Position numbers and translations under genes: made by a program
NCBI GenBank assembly: GCA_049999765.1
Contig: JBNGIQ010008901.1
Span: 63,901 to 104,995, forward strand
From: Phaeoceros laevis
Taxonomy: Eukaryota; Anthocerotophyta; Anthocerotopsida; Notothyladales
Reading direction: 5' to 3'
Length of the DNA stretch: 41,095 nucleotides
Shown here: in pieces, positions 20,418 to 30,623 of the stretch
Position numbering within the stretch: position 1 is the first letter of the stretch
How the letters are laid out: the number at the start of each line of letters is the position of its first letter
Notes under the pieces: generated by a model
The model's database searches: none
Told to the model about the DNA's origin: nothing
Seen by the model: only the letters and a program-made list of their open reading frames with translations

Positions 20418-22721
20418 TTACAGGGCTCCTGTCCTGTTCAGGCTTGCCATCATCTCCTCCTTGAACTGGACAGGGTCCATCTTCGTCATAGGGTGCCAGT
20501 CGTGCATGCACATCCGGTTCTCAACATCGTAGTGCCACATCCCGTTGACAACAAACCGCTCAGTCTTGTTGCCCTTTCCTGCAATCCAGTTGTTGTGTAG
20601 CATGAGGCAGCCCAGGCCCAGACACTCGGCTGTCACATCCTTTGCCTCCCAAATCTTGTGCACAGCCCCGTTGGGATAAAGCTTGCGGTCCAGGAAAATT
20701 GTCCTAAGACCGTTGTCGTACACACACTCGGTATCACTGACCTTCTTCTCGCCCTTGACTCCACACAAGACATCGTAGAAACTAGGCTGTTCCGAGAGCT
20801 TGGTACCTGCTGCATGTGTCACAATCGCTTGGAAGGCCTCGATGGTCATGTTGTCAGCTCTGGCATAGTAAAAACCGGAATTGATCCTTCTGATTCCGCT
20901 TCCGGGAATGTCAGCATTGGGCTCATTGCTCTGGATGGGCAGAGTCCCAGCTCCATAGGACATCATATCTGGCAGCGGGTTCTTCATCCACGCAATATCC
21001 ACATCCGTCCACAACACATTGTATCCCGCCCTGAGAACATTCAACACGGCTCGAGACTTGAGCTTGGTGAACTGCCTGAAGCATTGGGAGCCGAAAGGAC
21101 ACTCGGCGGTGCTCAAGTTGCCGAAGGCTGCAGGGATGGTCTCCAAGTACACCGGAAGGCCCTGAGTGAACGCATACTTGTAGAGATCCTCCTCCAGGGC
21201 AGCAATCAGAACGTTGGTGATGCCCATCTTCCTCAATCGACAGATGAAATTCAGCAGCATCTCCTTGTAACCTGCTGTCACAGCCACCAGCACCACTGTC
21301 TTGTTCTCATTGGCGACCTCGGGAAGCAGCTGCTCCAAAGTCCACGGGAGCCCCGGGACGGACTCCTTGCCTGCCGCCGGTGAGGTCTCAATCTCGAAAG
21401 GCTGGTCCACGGAGACGGAACCGCAGCGCCACCTGTTGCCTTCAAGCTTGGGCTCCGTCTGTGTGTTGTTCACGTGAGAGCTGTACTCACAGGTACACGA
21501 GGCAGGCTTCACACGCTTGGTCATGCACAGGTTGCCCAGGTTGGGTTCCATACAGGTGACCATCTTCCACGGGATGTGCAAGGCCGTGCCCATTTGATTG
21601 ACGAAGGAGCCCACAGTTTGCGAGAGATGAATGTTAGAAAACGCCTCCCAGCTTTTACGCTTGTTGGAGCTCCAGAAATTGACAGGGGCAGAGTCATTGC
21701 CGGTGCCCACATGGGCGTAGGCGTGGGCCACATGGATGTTGACAATTGCGTCGCTGGCATCGACCACTGCCCTCTTATCAGCCTCAACCACCATGTGATG
21801 CGTGAGCCAGTTGTCGTAGCGGCCTCGGCCGAAGCTGAAGGGGGGCATGATGGTCTCGTGAAGTGGAATGTCCGGAGTCCTCACGTTCCAAGCCCAGAAG
21901 TCCACGCCCCCATAGGTGTGAAGCACTCCCAGCTCCCTGCCGTGCGCAGCCACCTCCTCATCCAGCACCTTCTCCCCGGTGCTGGTCCTGACAAGGTCCA
22001 CCACCCCGTTGCCCCTGTGCACGAAACGGTAGGGCAGCGTCTTCATGTCCCACCGCATCGCGGTCAGAATCCAGTTCTCAAACATCTTGGCCGTCTTCTG
22101 CATCGCCACCAGGAAATCCTGCAGCAGGATGATGTCCCCGTTGATCACCACCGACACATTGGTGTCCGCGTTCCTGGCCCGGTACATGATGCTGTGGAAC
22201 ATCGGCATTCCCCGCATGTTGTAGTCGATATCCGCCTCCACAGTCACCATCCCCTCGGGAAACTCGCTGGCAATGGCCGCCAGAGATGGATCGTCCCCGA
22301 GCAGCACCACCTTGGGCCGGGGCTTGAGGCGCAACCAGGACAGCAGCGCCCGCCGCTGCGCATCATCCGGGTCCTCCATATCAAAAGGCTTGGGAGCGCA
22401 AAACAGCGTCATGGAGAGCTCCAAATCCGGCTGCCGCGGGAGCACAGCCCGCGCATCCCGCGCCCAGTCTCCCTCCGCTTCCTCCTCCAGCCACCTCCGG
22501 GACCCCGCGGTGGCTGTGGCGGCCAGCCCGTCCGTCAGCCCGGCCAGCCTGCCTTCGTCCAAGCCTAGATCCATCCGCCCCTCCCACCCGGTCTCATGCC
22601 TGCTGCAGTAGAAGGCGTGCAATCCAAGCTTGAGCACCGCCAGCACCACCATGAAAGTCATGATCATGTTGGACCAAAACCACCTGTTGTGGCCGACCAT
22701 GGCCGACGATTTCCGCCCCAT
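20418..22721 (-). CDS. Two-domain nucleotide-sugar transferase, GT77 family (RAY1-like)
   Basis: A single-exon 767-aa type II membrane protein. A short basic N-terminus precedes one span at about residues 14-37 (IMTFMVVLAVLKLGLHAF), which suggests a Golgi enzyme. The stem follows. The first GT-like domain (about 95-330) begins LSMTLFCAPKPF and contains VSVVINGDIILL. A Cys-rich linker joins it to a C-terminal nucleotide-diphospho-sugar transferase domain with the DxD motif TDVDIAW at about 572, INSGFYYARADN, and a His-rich end. GT77 members transfer arabinofuranose, xylose or galactose to wall polymers and extensins. The RAY1 branch, tied to arabinogalactan arabinosylation, has the same double layout. 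The open frame extends 23 codons upstream through a GTG, but the first ATG is at 22721 and sits just before the membrane anchor. The sugar specificity is inferred, not shown. Confidence 0.85.
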   Translation of the reverse strand: MGRKSSAMVGHNRWFWSNMIMTFMVVLAVLKLGLHAFYCSRHETGWEGRMDLGLDEGRLAGLTDGLAATATAGSRRWLEEEAEGDWARDARAVLPRQPDLELSMTLFCAPKPFDMEDPDDAQRRALLSWLRLKPRPKVVLLGDDPSLAAIASEFPEGMVTVEADIDYNMRGMPMFHSIMYRARNADTNVSVVINGDIILLQDFLVAMQKTAKMFENWILTAMRWDMKTLPYRFVHRGNGVVDLVRTSTGEKVLDEEVAAHGRELGVLHTYGGVDFWAWNVRTPDIPLHETIMPPFSFGRGRYDNWLTHHMVVEADKRAVVDASDAIVNIHVAHAYAHVGTGNDSAPVNFWSSNKRKSWEAFSNIHLSQTVGSFVNQMGTALHIPWKMVTCMEPNLGNLCMTKRVKPASCTCEYSSHVNNTQTEPKLEGNRWRCGSVSVDQPFEIETSPAAGKESVPGLPWTLEQLLPEVANENKTVVLVAVTAGYKEMLLNFICRLRKMGITNVLIAALEEDLYKYAFTQGLPVYLETIPAAFGNLSTAECPFGSQCFRQFTKLKSRAVLNVLRAGYNVLWTDVDIAWMKNPLPDMMSYGAGTLPIQSNEPNADIPGSGIRRINSGFYYARADNMTIEAFQAIVTHAAGTKLSEQPSFYDVLCGVKGEKKVSDTECVYDNGLRTIFLDRKLYPNGAVHKIWEAKDVTAECLGLGCLMLHNNWIAGKGNKTERFVVNGMWHYDVENRMCMHDWHPMTKMDPVQFKEEMMASLNRTGAL

Positions 22722-24294
22722 GGCTACCCTCCCTTCCGCCGAAATGCCTCCTCCTCGTCCACCTCCCAGCTGCCTCCGATCCTCCAACACCGAAAAGCCG
22801 CAGCTCCCGCTCAGCGCAATGTGAGGAGCTCCTCCGATCTCCGCTTCAGCTCGGGATCATCGCAGCACAACACCACAGCCAGGGCTACCTCCTCCAGCAA
22901 AATCCGGCAATGCCAGGGCCACCATCTCCCCTCTGCCGGCGCTTCCGGATCCGCCAATGCGTGCCCTGCCAGAGAAGCCTAGGGAGCAGCAAACCCTGGG
23001 CAAGCCGGAGCTGGAGAGGAGGGGACCGTTGCTGCTGCTGCTGCTACCGGGCGGATGAGAAGCAAAGGGCGGCGAGGGCATTCATGTAGGCGAGCAGCTG
23101 CGGAACGCGACAGGGCACTCATGAATTGCAAGGCGGAGTAGGGGGACTGCGAGGGAGGAGTTGCTGGTGTTGCCGTCGGGGAGGAGCTTGCGCTGATCAG
23201 ACAGTCCGTCAGGGCTTGGCTCCCAGGCGCGAACAAGAGTCCCACGCACAACATGCCAGTCGCAATGGACGAGGCCACGAGAGAGAGATGCACCGGACCC
23301 GTAGCCGCACACGACGGACGGCGGTCAGGCCGGTCATGTCCGGTCGTCAGAAGTTAGCGCGATTCGCTTCCTTCGCCTTCGCGTTTGCCCCTTTCCTGGA
23401 GGGCTCCACGAGAAAGTGGTGCAGGGTACGCACCGCAAATTTCTTCCTGGCTGCCAGTAAGCTACTATTTAATAATAATAAGTCTCCAAGATGTGGTTCA
23501 CGTGTAGTCCCAGGAGCCCGTCGGGCCCCGTCCGTCCGTCGGTCCCGCCAATTCAGCCGTTAAAAGCGCCTCGTGTTTGTTTGCACCCCCCGCCCCCTGT
23601 GTACAGTTCACAACTGGCACAACACTCATGTATAGTAGGCGAGAACAACACCCATGTCGACGATCACTCTCACTCATATCTATCCGGAGACAGACTGCCC
23701 ATGGGTCCTTCTTGCCGCCCGGTTGGCTAAATGCCCAGACCGGTAACCACACATTCATTCATTCATGGGGACAATGCATCTCAAGTTTGAAACTTTGAGT
23801 CCACGACACACTATGGGAACATGTTTGAAACTTTGAGTCCACGACACACTATGGGAAAGCAGCATATAACATAATTATGAAGCTAGACTGTCCACAACGA
23901 AAAAGCAGCATATACCAGAATTATAAAGCTAGTCTAGACTCTTTGCAATGCACAAGCTGGAAATTGGAATGAGAAGCACAATAAGCTCAAAAGAGAAGCA
24001 CCACAAGCTTGGACAGTGCTTCTCTTTTTGGAAGTTATAAATGATATTTGAGTGTCCATCTATTGTGTTTCAAATGGTTTTTTTAGTGTATCTAGGTCTT
24101 TGCTTTATAATCCCACAAGCTGGAAAGTGCTTCTATTTTTTGAAGTTATAGATTCACTTCTCGAACTTGTTGAGGTGGTTCAGAAGTTGGAGGGTAGTCA
24201 CACCCTTTGTAACTTCTTGAGGTGAGGTGGTTCCTCAGCTGGAGGGTGATCTCACCCTTCTAGTCAAGGGTGACCAGCCTACTAAATGGTGTGC
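22722..24294. other. Upstream region of the GT77 gene and repeat-bearing intergenic DNA
   Basis: Positions 22722-23450 are GC-rich with a CTG run near 23030 and probably hold the GT77 leader and promoter. Open frames here on both strands look compositional. From 23780 the sequence turns AT-rich, with direct repeats and several copies of CACAAGCT(T/G)GGA-type and AGTGCTTCT motifs at 23950-24140 in both orientations, suggesting old MITE remnants. No gene is recognised. Confidence 0.4.
23785..23857. repeat. Direct repeat, 35-bp copies with 38-bp period
   Basis: Two copies (23785-23819 and 23823-23857) begin GTTTGAAACTTTGAGTCCAC and end ACTATGGGAA. They are separated by 3 bp. A looser repeat of AAGCAGCATATA(A/C) follows at about 23857 and 23904. 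Confidence 0.9.
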
Positions 24295-24437
24295 TAAGGG
24301 CGGTTTCGCATGAACCCGGGCCCGGGTTCGGGTGTTCGCATGATGCGAATTTTTCGCATCCGGGTCCCGGCTATTTTTCCCGCGCCACCGGTAGCAAGCA
24401 GGCGTCCACCGGCACCACCCCCGCTGCCTGCCCGCCC

Positions 24438-24509
24438 GCCCTGCTTGCTTCCTAGACGCACGCCCTGCTTGCTTCCTAGACGCACGCCCTGCTTGCTTCC
24501 TGGCCGCCC
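24438..24509. repeat. 24-bp tandem repeat, three copies
   Basis: Copies at 24438-24461, 24462-24485 and 24486-24509 share the core CCTGCTTGCTTCCT. The first two are identical, the third differs near its end, and a degenerate fourth follows. It is internal to the Harbinger-like MITE. It is open on the minus strand as an octapeptide repeat, which I take to be chance. Confidence 0.9.
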
Positions 24510-24623
24510 GCCGTGCTTGCTGCGATTCTTGGAGATGGGCAAATTGATACCTGTCGACGACGTGCAAGAGGCATGAAGGGCGGAGAGAGGCATGATGCCC
24601 AGCTGCAAGATCAGGGCAACAAC

Positions 24624-24723
24624 NNNNNNNNNNNNNNNNNNNNNNNNNNNNNNNNNNNNNNNNNNNNNNNNNNNNNNNNNNNNNNNNNNNNNNNNNNNNN
24701 NNNNNNNNNNNNNNNNNNNNNNN
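24624..24723. other. Assembly gap, 100 N
   Basis: Exactly 100 undetermined bases, the usual placeholder for a gap of unknown size. It lies within a palindromic GC-rich MITE, which probably caused the gap. Confidence 0.99.
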
Positions 24724-24980
24724 TCGTGGCTATGGCGTCGATGAGTGAAAACGCGGGACGCGGGAACAGGTAGGGGCGATCACGGTGACCGCAATACCTT
24801 GCTGGAAACAATAGCCGACCCGGCTATCGTTTGCCCTTACTAAATAAGGTCCCGGCTCCGCGCGGTGCGGAGCCAGGTACCCGGCTATTGCAGGGGCTTA
24901 AAAAAGCCTGCCACGGCGACACAAATTTGTCGGCTAGCAATAGCCGGAACCGGGCCCGGGCTCATACGAAACCACCCTAA

Positions 24981-25277
24981 TGGCAGTTTCCATGCTCACC
25001 CGGACGGGTCCGCAATTCCTAGGAGCATTGGGGGGGGGTCATTTTCTATTTTCTATGGCCACGGGTGTTTACACCCGTGTTCTATCGCGCCGGGAAATTG
25101 AGCCTGATTCAGAAGCAAATAGGGGTGACCCAGGATTGTGGCCCCTCACTAATTATAGTAGGGGAAGAATCACGGACCCGGCCAGTGTTTGGCGCACGTC
25201 AGTCCAAAAACGTTCATTTAATGCATTTTATCTAATGCGACCAAAACACCGGCCAGGCGGCTCATGGGAAATGGCCC
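24981..25277. mobile_element. Second PIF/Harbinger-like MITE, abutting the first
   Basis: The 297-bp element begins TGGCAGTTTCCATG right after the TAA that ends the previous MITE, and ends CATGGGAAATGGCCC followed by TAA (25278-25280). The ends are imperfect inverted repeats: inward from the right it reads GGGCCATTTCCCATGAGCC. The interior holds a perfect inverted repeat, ACGGGTGT with ACACCCGT, near 25060-25080. It has no coding capacity. Confidence 0.65.
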
Positions 25278-25530
25278 TAAGGAAGGAGGGCATGGAGGAA
25301 ACTCAGCCTTTGCAGCATAGTCCGTCTACTCTACCTGGCCTATGGTTCCTTCCATAGTTCAGACTTCAAAGAGAAAATGAAATGTGTGAGTTTCCAAATC
25401 CAAATTATCCAATAGCCTTAAGGAAAAGTTTGCAAACTTTTTAACACATTTTATTTAGAGCCCCATTTACCATTCATAACTACATCTATAGATTCCGATT
25501 GCGCTCATTGCACGTAACATGACAAACCTA

Positions 25531-25990
25531 CAGTCGGCCCTCTATAAATGTTACCCGATTGGAGCAGGCTTGAGGGTAACATTTAGAGAGGGTAACAATT
25601 GTCCCAAAATAGTATATATAAATAATTAAAAATTATTATTATTATTATTGTAAAATAATATGCAAAAAATAAAAAACATCAATTTAACCTTCTTTTACCT
25701 TCTCACACACACCAATGGCAAGGTGCCGAGTGCGGGGTACGAGGTGACTGAATAATTGAGGTGATTTAATAATTACAGTAATGACTATATTATGACTAAG
25801 GACTAATTATTAGTGCTAGTTAATTGAGATTACATTTAAGGAGGGTCAAATGTGAAGGATGAACTTGCTATTTTGCCTTCAAGGATAACAAATAACATTT
25901 ACCAGGTGATACATAGAATGGAGCACCTCCTGAGGTAACACTTATAGAGGGATTACACTTATAGAGGGAACATTTATAGAGGGCCGACTG
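25531..25990. mobile_element. Tc1/mariner-like MITE (TA target site)
   Basis: A 460-bp AT-rich element with inverted ends. The left begins CAGTCGGCCCTCTATAAATG, and the right end gives the same sequence read inward, with identity of about 22 bp. It is flanked by TA at 25529-25530 and 25991-25992. A CAGT start with a TA duplication is typical of pogo/Tigger-type non-autonomous elements. Extra subterminal copies of TTATAGAGGG occur near the right end. There is no open frame for a transposase. Confidence 0.85.
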
Positions 25991-26479
25991 TATAAAGCAT
26001 ACCCAAATAAGGAAGGGTTATCATATAAAGCCCAAGTTGCGGCTCTGGCCCACCACCTCACCGGGGTCGCCCCTCCTGGTGACCGTTATCTATGCTCCGG
26101 CCACCATCCGTCACCGTCCGTCCATCTCCTTCTTAAAAGAGACTCCGGCTGACCGGGGTATATTTCAAGGAACCGCTTGGGGTTCGATAAAGCAAGCATC
26201 CGAATGCAATATAGTCTAACTAAAGGTCAAGCGGACCAATGATTTGGTAGTAGTAGTAGTAGTATGGTTATGGTATTTGCCATCTCCACCAATGGGAATT
26301 GAACACCCCGTCAGGTTTTTCGACCGGCGACCGGGAGTCCCCGGTCTGATTTGGTATTTCTGGGAGAAATTGCTTGAAGAATTGGATATCCGCGTAAGTG
26401 TTGATTTGCCCTATCTACATCATGTTCTTTCAGAACATGGGCCTAGTGTGTTCTTACTTTTTAATGTACTCTATCACAA

Positions 26480-27085
26480 ACCAAGGTGGGAATTTGACCG
26501 GTTTGAAAAGGGTTTTTTGACCCTTTTATTTTGGGTAATCCGGTCGATGACCCTTTTACTTTGAGGTAATTTGGTTGAGGGTAAACCCTGTAATCGGTTT
26601 GAACATTTTTAACCGGTTTGACCCTCTAATCCGGTCAAAAGTTAAAGGGTCAAACCGGTTAAAAAATGAAAAACGGTTAAAAATTTTAAACGGTTTATAA
26701 GTTTCAAACCTAATAGAAAGTTAGCTAGGGAACTACCAGAAAGTTAGGTAGGGAGTTGGTAGAGCATTGGGGTTGGGGAAAGGGAAGTGGCGTGTTTGAT
26801 CTTCCTAGGGCCCTCTCATACCCAACCTATATATGTTTAGTGCGCCTTGGCCGCCGCGCGCTTTCTAGGAAGCCCCCTCCTCCCTTAGGGACTTCACACA
26901 TTTTTCGGAATTTTTGGAAGTAGGTTGAAGTGTTTGACCCATTTAAAATTTTTTACCCATTTGACATGTTTATAACTTGTTTAAACCTGTCAAACCGTTT
27001 AGGGCTGTGACCCTTTTCTCTGGAAGTAATTCAGTCACGGTAAACCGGTCAAAACCGTTTATGACCCTTTTCCCGGGAGGTAATC
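26480..27085. repeat. Cluster of AACCGGTT-like palindromic motifs
   Basis: At least ten copies of ACCGGT or ACCGTT variants (GACCGGTTTG, AATCCGGTC, AACCGGTTTGACCC, AAACCGGTTAAA, AAACCGTTTA) occur in both orientations, many next to GACCCTTTT and GGTAAT. No gene is present. It may be a satellite-like or MITE-derived stretch interrupted by the neighbouring retrotransposon. Confidence 0.6.
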
Positions 27086-27338
27086 AGGTCAACACGTGTT
27101 GTTTTGAAAAAAAAAAATACATGGCTGAATAGCCCTATTAAAAAGGCATCCAAATCTGGCTCTAACTTTTTTTGTGACTAGTAAAAAAATCCCAGAACCT
27201 GTAAAACCCTTTTGGCAAACCGGTCAAATTCGCACCTTATCATAGACGTTTGTTCCCATTCTGACGTGTTTTTTTCAATTGCAGACCCTTGCACATGATT
27301 GTCATGCGGGTCCAGGGAATGCAACGTCGGATGTTGAT

Positions 27339-27515
27339 TGTCAAGTCTCTGGAATGGCGTGCCCGTTTAGGGTTTCACATTATGTTAAATAGTGCGGTAA
27401 TTGCCAGTTTAAGTTGAGTCAATTCGACCGCACCCTTTTACCTATCACAACGGGCCAGCTAGCATTTATCCAGAACTCCTATTCACACCTGACTTATAAA
27501 ACCTAGTTCGTGATA
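27339..27515 (-). repeat. 3' LTR of the chromovirus
   Basis: 177 bp, plus-strand start TGTCAAGTCTCTGG, end CTAGTTCGTGATA. It differs from the other LTR at nine sites, all transitions. The outer terminal dinucleotide toward the interior reads TA instead of CA. Confidence 0.95.
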
Positions 27516-27766
27516 ACTGCTCCCGGGGGGAGAGAGGTCTCGACCTCGAGACCAGGGACTGGATGTAACCGTAAATAGTCATCAAGGGCCGCACAATCCT
27601 GTATAGCTGAGAGAGGCTCCCACGTAGCATCCTCCACGGGATAGCCTCTCCATAAGACAAGAAATTGTAATCTGCGCCTGTAAATGTGATGTCGAAGAAT
27701 ACGTTGGACTTCAAACTCCTGTGCACCATCCAGGAGGACTGGAGGAGGCCTGTCTGGTGGGGTGCC
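27482..27766 (-). pseudogene. Chromodomain at the C-terminus of the chromovirus pol
   Basis: In frame with the integrase but after a TAG at 27767-27769. It reads a proline-rich linker (DRPPPVLLDG) and then a chromodomain at about 27718-27566 with EFEVQRIL and the core FLVLWRGYPVEDATWEP, the aromatic residues expected for methyl-lysine binding. Chromodomains of chromoviruses direct integration to heterochromatin. The frame runs into the 3' LTR before stopping. Confidence 0.9.
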
Positions 27767-27769
27767 CTA

Positions 27770-28895
27770 ATACAAACAAAGAAGCGAAACATGGAATACC
27801 GGGTGACATTTCATTTGTGCTAGAAGTTGAAGACGGTAAGCCACATTGCCAATGCGTTCCTGGACTTTGAAAGGGCCAACCCACCTGTCAGCAAGCTTTC
27901 GTACCTCTGCTCCTGCTAGATCAAGATACTTTGTAAACAAAAGCACCGGGTCGCCCTCATTGAATGCCAGATCTCGTCGCTCTTTGTTTTCCTGTTGCTG
28001 CTGCCAGTTCTGAGCATCAATGGCACATTGTCTGGCCTGCTGCAAGATCTGAGCCCGCAATGTTAAATAATCAACAGCAGCGGGGGCATGTCCAGCTGCA
28101 GATAAAGGAGCATCCAAAAGTGTGCGGGGATGCTGAAAGGAAGTCATATAAAACAGGGATACCTTGGTGGATGCATTCGTTGCGTTATTATGAGCAAATT
28201 CAACTAAGTATAAAAAGTCTGACCACTCCTCCTAGCGAGTGCTAACAAATGTCCGTAGCATATCTTCGGCTTCCTGATTAATACGTTCTATAGCACCATC
28301 TGACTCTGGATGATTGGCAGTGGATAAGCGGAGTTTGGTGAGTAGGCCTCTGTGCAGAGCATCCCAAAAGTTAGATGTAAACCTCAAATCTCGATCACTG
28401 ACTAGGGATCTTGGAAGTCCATGTAGTCTGTATACATTCTTCAAAACGAGATCAGCTGCTTCAACCGCCGTGCATTTCTCTGTTGTCGGGGCTAGATGTA
28501 TCATTCTGCTTAACTTATCCACAAACATGAGTATGGCATCATACCCTCTAGAGGGTGGAAGCCCAACTACAAAATCAAGAGTGACCTGCTCCCATGGCTC
28601 CAAAGGAACTGGAAGGGGCTGGAGTAAACCTGCAGGTCGGAGTCTGGATGGCTTTGTACTCTGGCAGGTGTCATAGCAAATAATCATGTCTCGCACATCC
28701 TTGCGTAGGCCAGAAGTAGTAGCGTTCCAGAAGTTGCACTGTCCTATGTATGCCCTGATGTCCTGCCGATAGTGTGTGGTGTGCCTCCTGCATCAAAGCG
28801 AGGCGGACATGGGGCAGATTAGGGATAAACAACTTGCCCTTCCATGTTAAAAGACCATCATGTCTTGTCTTCCAGTCTGAGCCACCTGCAGCCAT
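27770..28895 (-). pseudogene. Integrase region of the chromovirus pol
   Basis: An N-terminal HHCC zinc-binding part (AHHTLSAGHQGIHRT, then a Cys pair around CYDTCQSTK) is followed by the catalytic core with LDFVVGLP, SDRDLRFTSNFW and HPESDGAIERINQ, covering the D, D and E residues. The C-terminal GPF module is WVGPFKVQERIGNVAYRL. Disruptions are a frame change near 28690 and a TAG near 28234. The enzyme would have inserted the cDNA into the genome; this copy is dead. Confidence 0.9.
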
Positions 28896-28955
28896 GGCTT
28901 TGTAGGCATTACGAGCATCAGCGTCTATAGGCAGGGCAGCAAGAATCTCATCCCG

Positions 28956-29460
28956 CTAACTTGGCTGCTCGCCTATGACAGTCTGAATCGCATCTAATTC
29001 CAGTCGACTTAAAGCATCTGCAGCTCTATTCTCGCTACCACGCTTGTACTTGACTTGGAAAGTAAAATTGCTACAAATATTCCAGCCACCTTGCCTGTCT
29101 GCGAGAGAGTAAAGGCTGAGTTTGTAAGAAGACCAATGGGCTGTGGTCTGTCTCAAGCGTAAAGGATGTTCTCTCCACATAGCAGCGCCACTGCTTCAAG
29201 GCCAAAACCTAGGCCAAGTTCTACTTTTCGTGTGTGGCCCAATTCAACTCTGCACCTTTCAGTTTTTTACTAAAGTACGCTATGGGCTGCACCCACTTGC
29301 CTGTATCCTGCTGTAACACCGCTCCAATTGCCTTGTCAGAAGCGTCAGTAGCAATGATAAATGGGTAATCCATGTTAGGATAGGCAAGCACAGGGGTACT
29401 GGTGAGTGAGTCTTTCAACACCTGGAAAGTTGCAGCCTCCTTGTCGCCCCAATGTCACTC
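28956..29460 (-). pseudogene. RNase H region of the chromovirus pol
   Basis: Contains the catalytic-type motif FIIATDASDKAIGAVL and the end motif KRGSENRAADALSRL. The frame changes near 29450, a stop follows at 29221, and more shifts occur before 28990, so it is split over at least three frames. Confidence 0.85.
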
Positions 29461-29967
29461 TTGCTGAATCTGTCCAGAGTAGTGCAGTCAAAGGTGCAGC
29501 CTTCTTGGCGAAGCCTTCCACAAATTTACGATAATACGAAGCTAGGCCTAGGAATGATTGTAAGTCTTTTACACTGTGAGGCTGGGGCCAGGCCTTGACA
29601 ACAGCTACCTTGCTGGGATCTACACGAATCCCATTTTCATCTATAATATGACCAAGGTATTCCAAGGAAGGCATAAAAAACTCACATTTTGAAGCCTGGA
29701 CGTACAGTTGGTAAGCTCTGAGTCTGTCAAAAACCTGTTGTAGCTTGCACAAGTATTCCTGCTTGGTACGACTATAAACAAGCACATCATCCAAGTAAAC
29801 CATCACTCCTTGGCCAATCAGATTCTTAAACACATCGTTCATCAAGGATTGGAAAGTAGCCGGCGTGTTAGTTAACCCAAAGCTCATAACTAGCCACTCG
29901 TAGTAGCCATACCTAGTGCTAAACGCCATCTTCTCCACATCTTCGGGCGCCACCCGTATTTGGTGAT
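29461..29967 (-). pseudogene. Reverse transcriptase, C-terminal half
   Basis: Resumes the RT after the CACTA insertion at HQIRVAPEDVEKMAFSTRYG. It contains FGLTNTPATFQ and the catalytic YLDD motif (VMVYLDDVLVYS), then the RT connection (EYLGHIIDENGIRVDPSKV, SFLGLASYYRKFV). The apparent start just upstream, in the inserted element, is not a real start. Confidence 0.95.
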
Positions 29968-30556
29968 CACAACAAGAAAAAGGCCATTCCAACAGCGCGC
30001 TGTTTATTTTTACAACGCTTTTACAACACGTTGTAAACATAAAAGACACAAAAACGTTGTAATTCCCGGTTTTACAAAGCCATAACAGCGTTCTTTGTCG
30101 GTCGCTGTAGAGAAAAACAGCGCGCTACAACGGTCGTTGTTTACCGTTGTATACCGTCGCTGGTTTTACAACGTCCTTACAACGGATGCCGGGTTATGCC
30201 CGGTTCCATACCCACCCGGCCGGACCCGCCTTTGTTGAGTTCACCTGGTGAGTAGTGCGTGGCGCGGCGGGATTGGGGTTTGTGACTGCAGGGTCAAAAG
30301 GTGGTGTTTACCTCGGCCACCGGTCAAACGCCGGCCGCGTGGTGCACGCTCACTCGCTCTAAACCAAGGGACATGCTTTTGGGGTTGTGGATTTCACGAC
30401 AAGGGGCCGAGCAAGCTGCGACGAGGTGCTGCCATGTGAAGGGGAGGGCTGCGCACCCTACATGGCGGAAGTGTCCGTGTGCCACGTGGGTGACACTATA
30501 TGCAGGAAAAATGCGGACTTGGATTGTGGCCCTGTGCTTACGACGTAGCCCGAGCG

Positions 30557-30623
30557 GGGCTGGGGTGAAACACCAGCCTTTGCCCGCACGTCACGGCAAA
30601 GGCCTGTTGTTTCACCCCAGCCC
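30557..30623. repeat. Long inverted repeat (hairpin) inside the CACTA element
   Basis: Arms 30557-30586 (GGGCTGGGGTGAAACACCAG onward) and 30594-30623 (ending TTTCACCCCAGCCC) are complementary over about 28 bases with few mismatches and a 7-base loop. The fold resembles a small-RNA precursor, but nothing here proves transcription. Confidence 0.85.

Larger units (their letters stand above)
24298..24977. mobile_element. PIF/Harbinger-like MITE with assembly gap inside
   Basis: The ends form inverted repeats of about 30 bp. Left: GGGCGGTTTCGCATGA then ACCCGGGCCCGG. Right end read inward: GGGTGGTTTCGTATGA then GCCCGGGCCCGG. The element is flanked by TAA on both sides (24295-24297 and 24978-24980), the target duplication typical of PIF/Harbinger. 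The interior is GC-rich and full of nested palindromes, including AACCCGGGCCCGGGTT, a hairpin of GGCTCCGC with GCGGAGCC, and several CCGGCTAT copies. No transposase is seen. The true length is unknown because 100 N lie inside. Confidence 0.8.

Noticed and set aside
21474-22568. Plus-strand open frame of 364 codons
   Set aside because: It is antisense to the GT77 coding sequence. High GC at third positions leaves the opposite strand open, and its His/Arg/Pro-rich composition is typical of such shadows.
24235-24567. Minus-strand frame with an octapeptide repeat
   Set aside because: The repeat is a 24-bp DNA tandem repeat within a MITE, so an open frame is expected by chance once the unit length is divisible by three.
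24513-24811. Open frames running through the N gap
   Set aside because: They consist largely of undetermined bases inside a MITE.
27466-27792. Minus-strand frame of 108 codons at the chromovirus 3' end
   Set aside because: The true chromodomain is in a different frame, which continues the integrase frame past a TAG.
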